Of a DNA stretch of 64,000 nt, positions 1 through 10,033 are shown one piece after another. The translations under genes were made by a program, and so were the position numbers. This DNA comes from Gavia stellata (Eukaryota; Chordata; Aves; Gaviiformes; Gaviidae). Numbering within the stretch: the stretch's first letter is position 1; every line of letters begins with the position of its first letter. The notes beneath the pieces were generated by a model. That model was not told where the DNA came from. It made no database searches and saw only the letters and a list, made by a program, of their open reading frames with translations. Location of the stretch: contig NC_082617.1 of the NCBI RefSeq assembly GCF_030936135.1, positions 1,112,001 through 1,176,000 on the forward strand. Reading direction: 5' to 3'.

Positions 1-232
1 CTCCCCTGCCCGCACCCCCGGCAGTTGCCCCGCTGCATTTTCCCCACCCTCTGTTCCCATCCTCCCCACACTGGGTGCTGCAACAACGCAGCAAAGAAGC
101 TCCCAACGCCCCTGGGGTGCTGAGAGGAAGGGTCGGATCCAGGACCGCTGGGCTCAGGCTGCCTGGGGACCCTGACAGTACCCCTGCTCCTGCCAACAAA
201 AACACCAGGCTCTGGGGCAGCTTCTGCACCTA

Positions 233-238
233 TTTATT
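233..238 (-). terminator. LCN15: LCN15 poly(A) signal AATAAA
   Basis: TTTATT on the plus strand reads AATAAA on the minus strand, about 145 bp past the LCN15 stop codon. It is the only such hexamer near the gene end. Confidence 0.7.
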
Positions 239-382
239 TAGAAGGGCGAGGTGTGATCCTGGTGTGGGGCAACGGGTCCAGCAGAGCCCGGCTGGGGAGG
301 GTGGGAAGGGGCAGGATGGAGGGGGGAGCAGAGCCTGGTTTCCACCAGGTCTGGAGGACACACAGCCCTGGCGTTGGCCCTT

Positions 383-2878
383 TCAGCTGTAGGGAGGCAG
401 GACAGACAGACGAGCGGTTAGAGCAGGGGAAAGCAGAGGTGACGCAGAGCCCTGAGGCAGGCGGAGGGCTCCCCGGGGGGGCTGTGAGTCCCTGCTCAAC
501 CCAGGCCATGCTGGGAGGGAGACTCGGCTTCCCCCGGCCACGCTCACCTGATGGCCTTGGTGCACTGATCTGTTGAAAAGCAAAGAGAGTGGTGAGCATG
601 CCACGGGCAGTGCCCTGAGCCCCCACGCAGCATCCCCATGCAGAGGGGTCATGCGTGCCACCCCGCACCTTCCTGGCACTCACCCGACTTGGGCAGGATG
701 GCCAGCATGTCCTTGGTCAGGCCCACGGTGGGGATGAGCTCTTTGAACTTCTGCAGGAGCTGGGGGCTCACGTCCTGCTCCCTCGCTGCAGCCAGACACC
801 CAAAGTGGGGGCTGGTGAGTGCGGGGGGACCCAGCAGCAAGCCGCACACCGGGGGTCTGGCTCCCGCAGGCCAGTGGATGGGACCCCAGGGAAGGGCAAA
901 GGCGAAGCCATGGAGGTACAGGGTGGACACTGGGTGCCCCACGGCTGCCCTAGGCTGGCAGCAAAGGGGCACAAGCCCCTTGGGATGAGCAAACCACCCA
1001 CCTGGGGTGGTACGAGGCAGCTGATGGGGCTGGGGGTCCACAGCTGGACTGGGACACTGCAGGGGGGCTTCAGTTCAAACCGCAATCAGCTGGGGATATT
1101 TTTGGTGCAAGGTTTCATTTAACCCAAAACGAATTCCCTGGGTGCCAGCACATTGGGTGCTGACGTGGTGGCCCCAGGCGGCAGTGGGAAGCCCAGCCCC
1201 TGCCCCCCCACCAGTGCCCGTATCCCTCCCCGGGGAGCTGCGGGTGCCATCCCCACTCCCAACACCCACTGAGGAGCTGCAGCGCGGTGCTGGGCTCCGG
1301 CCCGTTCTCCTGGAACTCGTGCACGATAGCGTAGTGGCTGTAGTCCGTCTCCATCACACACAGGTCCCTCTTCTCTTGTGCTGCTAAAGGACCCCAGACG
1401 GTGCCCGGTCAGGCAACGTGGCACAGCCCGGGCACCTCCGCAGCCCCCACCAGGGCTCACGGCTCAGGGCCCGAGCCCTGGATTTGCCCGAGGAGGGATA
1501 TGAGAAGGGAACCCCTGTGCGACCCGGCGGAGCCACGTGCCCACCCGCAGCATGACCTCTCGCCAAGCAATGGAGGCAGAGGGGCCAAATCCGCTTCCCG
1601 CTGCTCCCCCGGCACAGGGGACCGGTGATGCCCACCCTCCATTTCAGGGTGTCTGTGGCTCCGATCCCCCCTGCCCACACGTACCCACGTAGTGTCCTGC
1701 CTGCCCGCTTTGCTGGAAGAGCAGCTCAAACTCTTGGCATCTGTCCAGCCTGGAAAGGGAAAATAGAAACAGCAAACGCAGCTGGACGCCACGTGAGAGG
1801 GCAGCGGGGTGGCGGGTCGGGGGGAGCCCAGCCTGCCCCGGGGACGTGCCAGGGCGCAGGTAGGACCGAGCGCCACGGGGCAGCAGGTCTGCGGGAGGAT
1901 GCTCCTCACCCAGCCGCCTTGGTGGGGTGGGGGGTCCCCTGGCCCCAGAGGGACACAGCGAGCAGGATGGGCACTCACAGGGGCCAGACAAGCTTCATAG
2001 CCAGGTTTCCCTCCGGCGTGAAGCTGATGGCAGCGATGGATGACTTCATCCCATCCTTCATCTTCAGGAACACGGAGCAGTTGGAAACGGCAGCTGCGAC
2101 ATGCCACGTCCCTGCAAACTGCAGCAGGACATCACCAGTGGGGTTTGGGAAAGCCATGGGGACCTGCCACTGTCCAGGGGGACCTGCCACCCACCATGCG
2201 GGACCTGCCAGCCTGCGGTGGGGGACCTACCACCCTCTGTGGGGACCTGCCACCCTCTGTGGGGACTTGCCACCCTCTGTGGGCACCTGCCAGCCTATGG
2301 TGGAGGACCTGCCACCCACCATGGGGGACCTGACAGCCCATTGTAGGAACCTGCCAGCCTGCAGTGGGTGACCTGGCACCCTCTGTGGGGACCTGCCACC
2401 CTCTGTGGGGACCAGCCAGCCTAACATGGGGACCTGCCACCCGCCTGCGTGCAGAACACCCTGGCCTGCCTCATGCCAGGAGGCTGGGCACAGCATCTGG
2501 CCCATGTTCCTTGGGGAAGCGCTGCACGCTCAGGGGCATCACGGCCCCTTGGGTGTTCGTGTCCCTGCAGAGGGGCCACCGCTGGGTCTGGCCTCAGCAG
2601 GCAGGAGCTGGCCAGAGTTAACCCAATTTCGCACACGCATCCACGCTCCTCTGGCAGCTGCCCTGGTGCCAGCCCAGGGCCAGGACCTGGGGGTGCCCGG
2701 GGGTGCCCAGCCATGCCCAGGGGTGCAGCAGGAGCACCCTGCCCCAGGCAGGACTGGCTGCGTGGGCACCCTGTGCCGTTACCTTCTCAGCGTTGAAGCC
2801 CGGCTGCACGGGAACCTCAGCCCTTGCCTGCAGCAGGCAGAGCAGGGCCAGCGCCAGGCTGGGCAGCACCGCCGTCAT
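383..2878 (-). CDS. LCN15: Lipocalin 15 (LCN15), 7 exons, 179 aa
   Basis: Secreted lipocalin of unknown ligand. Exons, highest coordinate first: 2783-2878, 1979-2118, 1685-1749, 1270-1380, 684-785, 548-569, 383-386. All have GT/AG borders and the joined frame is open for 179 codons before TGA. Residues 1-20 form a signal peptide (MTAVLPSLALALLCLLQARA). The mature N-terminus (EVPVQPGFNAEKFAGTW) closely resembles human LCN15, which has EVLLQPDFNAEKFSGLW. The lipocalin G-x-W motif is residues 35-37. The second conserved block is METDYSHYA in exon 4. The barrel-closing cysteine pair is probably DRC (exon 3) with DQC (exon 6). A TATA box lies 66 bp upstream of the ATG and a poly(A) signal lies at 233-238. 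PTGDS is the next gene upstream on the same strand. The assignment rests on remembered similarity; a related avian lipocalin paralogue is the alternative. Confidence 0.85.
2158..2450. repeat. 20-22 bp minisatellite in LCN15 intron 1
   Basis: About 14 degenerate tandem copies of a unit like GGGGACCTGCCACCCTCTGT. The GACCTG core recurs at 2161, 2181, 2202, 2224, 2244, 2264, 2284, 2306, 2327, 2348, 2370, 2390, 2410 and 2431. The array begins about 40 bp upstream of exon 2 in the gene's direction, so it abuts the branch-point region of intron 1. Confidence 0.9.
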
Positions 2879-2943
2879 CCTTGCTCTGGGGGCTGGATGT
2901 GGGCAGGAGAGGCTGCACGGACCTGCCTCTTCCCGCACCCACC

Positions 2944-2949
2944 TTTATA
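2944..2949 (-). promoter_or_regulatory. LCN15: TATA box of LCN15
   Basis: TATAAA on the minus strand (CTATAAAGG context), 66 bp upstream of the initiation codon. This implies a transcription start near 2915 and a 5' UTR of roughly 35-40 nt. A sharp TATA promoter fits a tissue-restricted secreted protein. Confidence 0.75.
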
Positions 2950-2950
2950 G

Positions 2951-3830
2951 CCCCTGCCGCTGGCAGCACCCCCTGCCCGCCCCTGCTTTATGCAACAGGT
3001 TACACAAGCGCAGGGATAACTTGTACCCGTGTTAGGTGACAGCGTTGGCCCCTTCCCCCTCTAATTGCCCAGTCCCGAATGAATGCAGCCTTGTGTGAGA
3101 CCCAGCCCAGGGCACGTCAGGGACTGGGTGATGCCCCGTGCCCGGTGCTGTGTCTGGGGAGGGGGATGAGGGTGCCCCCAGTGCCCCACTCTTGGCTGTT
3201 GCCTGCTGGCCCCAGGGTCTGGCAGTGCCGGGACGGATCCTGCCTCAAGGAGGAGGATGGCTGGGCCAGTGTTTTATCCCAGGGTTGAGCCACAGGCCAG
3301 TGCCCTTCAGAAGGGGTTGCGGCTTCCCAGGCTGCTGGCAGTGGGCACAGACCCCACTCCTGGAGAGGGTCCAGGCTCATGGCATGGAGAGCAGGCGGGC
3401 GGCTGGGGCTGAGCCACATCCAACACTCACAATCGTCGCTCTGGTTCATGTCTATCCTGCCCCCACGTTTTTGGAGAGACCCCACACACAATTGCCCATC
3501 GCCCCATCCCCATGCCGCCAGCCTGCTCTCTGGCAGGGAAACTGAGGCAGCGAGGCTGGAGTCGCCCATGGTGCCCGAGGGGGCAGATGGGAGCGGATGC
3601 TCTCAGAGGGTCCCAGCCCTGGGGACCCCTTCTCCCTGGACGGGGCAGCTTTGGTGGCCAGACAGCACCGTGGCATGGGGTTGCAAGTGCACGCAGGGTC
3701 CTACCCCAGCGGCCTGACCGCTGGCACCAGCCCCAGCCCACCGCCACCGGCCGTGCTTCCCCCCCCCATCGCCCCACTGGGGCTCCCCCTACAACAACCC
3801 AGCAGACAAGGGCGGGGGGGCTGGTTTTAT
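2951..3830. other. LCN15-PTGDS intergenic spacer
   Basis: About 880 bp between the LCN15 TATA box and the PTGDS poly(A) signal. It holds no exon with recognisable protein similarity and no repeat array that I can see. It presumably contains the upstream promoter elements of LCN15. Confidence 0.5.
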
Positions 3831-3836
3831 ACGGGC

Positions 3837-3842
3837 TTTAAT
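3837..3842 (-). terminator. PTGDS: PTGDS poly(A) signal ATTAAA
   Basis: TTTAAT on the plus strand is ATTAAA on the minus strand. It lies inside the terminal non-coding exon of PTGDS, which starts at 3988 after the acceptor CATCTCTTCCAG and runs to about 3820. Confidence 0.7.
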
Positions 3843-4294
3843 GGGGACGGGGTTACAGGTGTGGGGTGCGAAGCCACGGAGCGAAGGCTGCTGCAGTGCT
3901 GGGGGTGCGCTGGGGACGGGACGGGACAGGGCGGCCACTGGCTCGCGGCGCTCTCGGGGCTCGGGCTGGCAGCAGCTGGTGGGTCTGCCTGGAAGAGATG
4001 GGACAGGAGGAGCGCGGCTGAGCTGGGGAAGACAGGGGGACCCATGGGGGGACATCGGCTGTGCCAGCCCCACGCCGAGTGGGTAGGCACCCATCACCCA
4101 GGGCCTGGGGCAACAAAAGTGTTACCCCGTGGGGACGGGGTGGGAGATCCTTGCCAGGGGTAAGGGGGACCCCGGTGAGAGGAACAGCCTGGGGGGACTG
4201 GGAAGGGGATGGGGGCTCTGGGGTGGAGCGTCTCTGAGCAACCCCCGTACCCCCCCGCAGGGCTGGTCTGAGCCCCAGCGCAGGCAGGACTCAC

Positions 4295-6768
4295 CTAGGC
4301 AGCGTCTGCCATGCATTTGTCTGCAGGAGGAAGAAAAGTAGAGATCAGCTCCTCCAGGGGCTGGGGGGCTGCTGACCCCCCCAAGGGACCGCGCCTGGGG
4401 CTCTGCCCAGCGGCACCCCATGGCTGTGCCCTGTGCCCGCAGGGAGGCGGGGAGAAGGCAGGAGGGTGTCCTCCCTCTCAACCCCCCGGGGTACCTCACC
4501 CCTGCCCCTGCCACCCCCCTGCCCCTCCAGCCTCTCACCTGTCCGGGGCAGGATGAGGATCTCTTCATCCGTCAGGCCCTGCTCCCTGGAGAACTGGGTG
4601 AACCTCTCCAAGCGCTCGGGACTGAGTTCCTTCGTCCGGCCTGCAGCCGAGAGCAGTGTGAGAGGCAGCCCCCCCCGCACCCCCCCAGTGAGGGGTCATG
4701 CTGCCCTGGGGTGCGGGCAGCCCAGCAAGGGACAGGTTCCCCGGGAAGGGGGTCCTGACCCAGCCATCCCACGAGTCACCCCAGCCTGGGCGATGATGCT
4801 GCCCTTCTCCGGTGGGAAAGATCCCCCACCATGGACGTCCCGGGGGGTCCTGGGGGGTGGGGGGGTGGGTGGCACGGGGGTCCCGGGGCAGACGTACTGT
4901 AGAGCAGCACCATGGTGGAGGAGCCAGTGCTCTTGGAGATCTGGGTGGCCACCAAGGCGTACTCCTCGTAGTTGGTTTCCACCACACGGATGTCATGCTT
5001 GCTGCCCCAGCCTGCAGGGGACGGGGAGGGCACAGCTCAGCCCCGGGCACCGAGCTGGCCCCGAGGCACTCCGATGAGAGCAGGAGCAGGGACAGGGGCA
5101 GCGGGGCCAGGTTGGGAGCTGGGGGCACGTCAGGGGCTGCCCCACAGGACGGGCTGGGAACTGGGCACTCACGCGGGCTGGTGTAGCTGAACCGCCCCGG
5201 CTGCTCTGTCTTGGTGTAAAGGCTGTTCCTCTTCTCACACTGGTCACCCCTGGGGAGTGCAGCACGAGGACGTCAGAGAGGCCAGGGGGGATGCTCCAGC
5301 CCACACATAGCCCCAGGTATGGCACCATCCGGGAGCACCCCCTGCTCACCCACCCGCTCCCCATGCCCATACTTGGGGTAGGTGGAGGTGACTTCCAGGT
5401 TCCCATCTGCGGTGGCGGAGATGACCGTGGTGCACATCTTCATCAGGTGCTTCTTCTCCTTGAACCAGTTGGAGTTGGAGGCCAGGCCGATGCTGTACCA
5501 CCTCCCCGTGAGCTGCACACAACCTCCGCTCAGTGCCAGCCGGGCAGAGACCCCCGTCTCGCCCCCCGGCTGCCCACCAGCGTCAGCCCAGGCCATGTCC
5601 CCCTCCCCTGCCAGCCTGTGCCCCACGGCAGGACGGCGTCCTGGGGTCCTCGTCCCCCAGGGAGCTGCTATAGCTCTTGGCGCCCACAAAACCCAGTGGC
5701 CAGGAGGGCCCTGGTTTATGACATGCTCTTCGTTGCCCGGTATTCGGGGTGTTTCCTTCCACTTCATGCCAAGCCCAGGGAGGGTGTGACGGGACTGCCT
5801 AGCTCTGAGATGCCATTTGCATCCGTCCAGGGTCATGAGGAGGGGTCAGGATCCCAGGACCAGCATGGCTCGTCCCAGTCTGGTCCCTGGGGCCACTGGC
5901 TCAGTGCACCCTGAGGGGAGATGTCAGCCTTGGAGATGGGCTGTGCTGGGACCACCCTTGCAGGACGTGCCAGACCCCCATCCTTGCAGGACGTGCCTCC
6001 ATCGCCGTCACCTCCCTGGAGTGGCTGTGTCCCCCAGGACTCCTCTGGAGGGTCCCTGGAGGAGCAGGCAGTGTGGCCCCTGCCCCGGCTCGGTGGCACC
6101 CCAGGGCTGTGGGGCCAGGCCCCCCAACGTGCAGCAGGGTTGGGGCTGTACTGCTCTGGGTCCTGCCCATGATGGGAGGAGGAAGGGGAGTGCAAGCACC
6201 CTGAGCGTGCCAGCACCCGGGGGCTGGGAGAGGCAGAGGGGTGCATGGGACCCCCCAGCATAGAAGCCCTTGTTTTTTTGGGACCCTGGGTTAGGGGTGG
6301 ATGGGGTCCATGTTGGGGAGAGGGGTTCATGGCCCATCTCTGTACTGCCTGTTAAACTGAGCTTGCTTTTCTAAGTCCCCCCTATAAAATCCCCACGCAT
6401 CTACACCCACCCCACAGCACAGCAGACAGCCCAGCCCCACAACTCTTCAGTCCTGCCCCACAGGCTGGAGCCTGGATCCTGTATCCCCTCTGGAGCCGCC
6501 AAACCCAGGCCCCGGGGGCTCCCCAGGAACGGAGAAAAACCCTGCCCCTCCCAGTGCCGGGGCCAGCCTGGCCCCAAATCCACCTCCAACACCATCTCCG
6601 CACATTTTCAGGGAGAGGATCCCCCCAAAACACCCCGAACCCCCACACAAGTGATGCCGGCTGGGTCACCTTGTCCTCCTGGAAGTCGGTTTGCACGGGA
6701 ACGCTGTCCTGCGCGTGCAGTGCCACGAGCAGGGCCAGCCCCAGGATGCCAAGCAGCGTGGTGTGCAT
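4295..6768 (-). CDS. PTGDS: Lipocalin-type prostaglandin-H2 D-isomerase (PTGDS), 185 aa
   Basis: Converts PGH2 to PGD2 and also carries retinoids, thyroid hormones and other lipophiles; secreted. Coding exons: 6670-6768, 5373-5512, 5173-5249, 4898-5011, 4539-4640, 4295-4320. A seventh exon (about 3820-3988) is entirely 3' UTR, as in human PTGDS. All junctions are GT/AG and the frame is open. The signal peptide is about residues 1-20. The lipocalin motif G-R-W is residues 36-38, followed by YSIGLASNSNWFKEKK, characteristic of L-PGDS. The catalytic cysteine is present at residue 60 (KMCTTVIS; Cys65 in human), so the enzyme should be active. The VVETNYEEYAL block is in exon 4, and the disulphide is probably GDQC with DKC. 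TATA-like promoter at 6866. Identity is very secure. Confidence 0.96.
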
Positions 6769-6775
6769 CTCTCCT

Positions 6776-6816
6776 GCCGAGCCGAGCCGAGCTGAGCCGA
6801 GCCGAGCCGAGCTGAG
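6776..6816. repeat. GCCGA/GCTGA pentamer repeat in PTGDS 5' UTR
   Basis: About eight tandem copies of GCCGA with GCTGA variants, immediately upstream of the PTGDS start codon and so within the predicted 5' UTR. The period of 5 makes it prone to length change. Confidence 0.85.
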
Positions 6817-6865
6817 CGAGAGGAGCAGGCAGAGTGCTGCAGTGCCACAGAGTCAGGCAAGCCCC

Positions 6866-6872
6866 TATTTAT
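6866..6872 (-). promoter_or_regulatory. PTGDS: TATA-like box of PTGDS
   Basis: ATAAATA on the minus strand (CCCATAAATAGGGG context), about 100 bp upstream of the PTGDS ATG. It implies transcription starting near 6838. Confidence 0.65.
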
Positions 6873-6879
6873 GGGCAGG

Positions 6880-9775
6880 CTGTGCGGTGGCCCCAGGGGG
6901 GCCAGCCCTGCCTCCCCCCCCTCCCCGTGCCGTTATGCAAGCAAGAGCAGGGGCGAGCGTCGAAGCCAAAGGGCAGGCGGGGGAACCTGCAAATGTTTCC
7001 CCTCCTGTTGATATGACATGTTTGCTTCGGGGTGCCAAACTGCTCTGCAGCAAAAATACAGCTTGCAGCCAGCGTGCCGGCTGTCCCTGCCCCCAGCGCT
7101 GCAGAGCCCGGGGCCGGTGCGGGTGGCCTGGGCTGCCCACAGGCACGGGCAGGGGGCCAGGGCCGGGGCCAGGGCTTGCTGGCTGCCCCATGGTTGCAGG
7201 ATGACCTCACTCAGACTCAGAGAGGGGCCCAAGTGAGGTGGAGGGAATGTCAAGTGCCTGCCAGGTCCTGATCCAACCCATGGGACTCGTGGGCACCTTT
7301 GGGTGCTCCTGCAGGACTCCCTGCCTTGCCCTGACCCAAGTCCCTGCATCACCCCAGGAAGCATCTTGGCTGGTCCCACCGTCCGCTGGGGTGAGTCCCG
7401 CCGAGGCGCAGCCCGATGGTGAGCTGGGGGGCTTGGGGTGTTGCGGGAGAGCCAGATCCCAGCCTCGGACAGCCCCGATGCCCAGCTCCCTGGGGACCAG
7501 TGCACAGCCAGATGGACCCCCAGTGCTTCACACACACCCCCGCCGTCACCCTGCACCCTTTGCCAGGAGGGGCTGGGAGACGCCCTCCCCCTTGGTTTGG
7601 AGTCACCAGCAGGCGCTGAGCTGCCCCCCCCCGCCCCCCCCCTTGATTTGGGGACACCCTGAGCACTCACAGGGTGAGGGCTGGGGAGGAACACTGGGTG
7701 TCAGCAGCAGCACCCACGGGTCTGGCACGGTTTGGGCAGCGCTGGCCGTGTCGGGCAAAGCATCAGCCCGGTGGCTCTCCCCACGGCACGGCCCTGCCAA
7801 GGCACTTTACGTAAGGAGCGTGTTTTCACAACAGCTGCTTTTTTCCTCTGGCAGCCCACCCTGCCCGCCTGCCCCAGCACATTCCCTTCCCCGCGCCCAG
7901 CTGCGAGCCCGGCTTGCCCCTGCACACCATGCGCCAGGGGCCGGGCTGGCCCCAGCTCCACGGATTTATGAAAACAAAACAAAAGCTGAGCTGAGCAGGA
8001 CCGAGCATCACGAGAGCCTGGCTGGGGCCCCCCTACATGCTGGGCTGGGGGCTCAGCCCCTGTCTGAGCCCACCCACAGGGTGCAGGGTGCTGGGAGGAG
8101 CTCCCTCCATTGGGCATCCGAGGCACAGAGCACCCATGGGTGTCCCTGTGGTTCTGTGCTGGGGTAGGGACACAAAGCCACCCCACTGCCTGGCGTCCCC
8201 AGCTCTCTGCCCTGCCCAGCAGCAGGAGGGGGTGCCCAGGAGATGCCTGCTCTCCCAGCTCTCGGCGGTGGCAAAGCGGGGGGCCAGCCCAAAGAGCTGG
8301 GTAGCAAAGCTCAGGAGCGTGGGGGCATGTGGGGGCACACAGGGGCACCCGTGGTGGCGTGGGGCAGGCTGAGCCTGCTGCCGGGGCTGGAGGGCACAGG
8401 CAGGATGGAGGTACCCAGGCTATGGATCACCGCGGTGCCTGGGCACAGACCCTTAGGCACAATCCGAGTATTTGCACCCCAGAAATGGGTTCATGCCAGA
8501 TAAACGTGGGCTGGGCTGAGCTGGGATGCAGGGTGCTGGGGGGTGGTCCTTGGGGACCAGCCCAGCTTCCCAGGGCGGGAGGGCAAGGCTCTCCCCTCGG
8601 CTCCCATCATCCTGCCACGGCTCCACCACAGTGCAGCTACTTCTGGGATTCAGGTGGGTGCAGGACAGAAAGTGAGCCGGATCCATAACACCCCGACCCT
8701 GCCAGACCCAACTGGGCGGCCCGGGGGGTCTGCAAGCGTGGCCGGACACAACTGCCCTGCACATGGGCAGCGGGGACAGGGCCTGGCTTCGGGTGAGTCA
8801 TGTGGCGGTCCCTTACATAAGTCTCTGATAAACAACATGTGTTACCAGTTTTCGCCAAGATTGCAAAACACCGGCGCTGGGGGCAGAGGGCTGCTCCCCG
8901 CCCCGCGGGCTGCGGGGTGGCCGGGGCACCGCACCAGCCTGCTGCTGGGGGCTGCTCCCCATCCCCTCCCACCGCCCAGCCTGCGCCAGGGAATTGGCAC
9001 CACTCGCCCAAAACTCCCCGGCCCAAGCACGTGGCGGGACAGCCCCAGCCAGGCTGGATGTGCAGGGGAGAGGGGTTCTGCAGTGCTAACCCTGGGGCTG
9101 CAGCTCCTCTACCCTGGTTGTACCCCCCGTCCAAGCCCCCGCAGCCCCCATAGTCCCCGCAGCATGCTCAGAGCATGCAAAGGACGTCCCTTGGCTGGCT
9201 CTCCAGCCGGCTGCTGGCTGTGCAGGCAGGCTTTGGGAAGCCCTGGCAGGCAGAGGTCTGGCCCAGGCAGCAGCTCCTCGGGGAACACCATCTGCAGGTC
9301 TGGGACAGGGGGATGGCGTGTTTCACTGCCTTGGAGGCCCTGGGGACCAGCAGGACCACTGCGGTGCTGAGGTTTCCTCCTCTGGGGTCCCTGAGGGATC
9401 TCCTGGCTTGTCCCAGGAGAAGGGCTGATGCTGCGCCGGTCCTCAGCGCCCCCCAAACCTGTGCAGCCCCATGGTACCAGGCACGGTGCTTTTCCCCACA
9501 CTGTGCTGGGCGCTCGGGGCTTTCTCTCACTCACCAGCCAGACTCACGTGCACTACAGCATGGGAACTGCCACGATTCCTGCCTCAGTGTCCCATGGTTG
9601 GGGAGAGGACAAAGGGGCTGCTTGGAGGGCACTGCATGGCCCCCAGTGCTCCCCAGCACCCCACCGGGGCAGGAGCACAGTGCCAGGGCACCAGAAGTCC
9701 AGGGGTGGAGGCAGCGCTGGCCTTGCTGGGGCAGACCGAGGGGTGACTTGCCTGGACACAGACCCTTCTCTGAGG
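6880..9775. other. PTGDS-C8G intergenic region
   Basis: Nearly 2.9 kb with no exon that I can recognise on either strand. The open frames here are GC-driven and show no lipocalin or other family motif. It contains a perfect bZIP palindrome (7807-7814) and an AP-1-type site (8794-8800) inside locally AT-richer patches. It probably holds regulatory DNA for PTGDS or the 3' flank of C8G. Confidence 0.5.
7807..7814. promoter_or_regulatory. TTACGTAA palindrome (PAR-bZIP/E4BP4-type site)
   Basis: A perfect 8-bp palindrome matching the optimal site of PAR-bZIP factors (DBP/HLF/TEF) and NFIL3. It sits in a locally AT-richer stretch about 1 kb upstream of the PTGDS TATA box. Binding is inferred only from the motif. 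Confidence 0.3.
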
Positions 9776-9777
9776 CA

Positions 9778-9783
9778 TTTATT
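9778..9783 (-). terminator. C8G: C8G poly(A) signal AATAAA
   Basis: TTTATT on the plus strand reads AATAAA for the minus-strand C8G transcript, about 250 bp past its stop codon. Confidence 0.75.
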
Positions 9784-10033
9784 GGGGTGTCACTGGCTGC
9801 TGGAGGGCACCAGGGTGCAGAGCGGAGGGGTGACACAAAGCTGCAGGGGTACAGGACAAGGACAGGCAGAGCAATCAGTGCAGCTAGAGGAGCCAGGGAG
9901 CCCTGGGGGTGGCTCCAGACCTGTGGAGCTGCAGGGGGGTCTGGCCAAACCCTGGCTTGGTCCTGCATGGCTGCGGGTGGCTGGATGAGGCGAGGGCTGA
10001 ACTCTGGGGACCTCCTGGTAACACCATCTGCAC

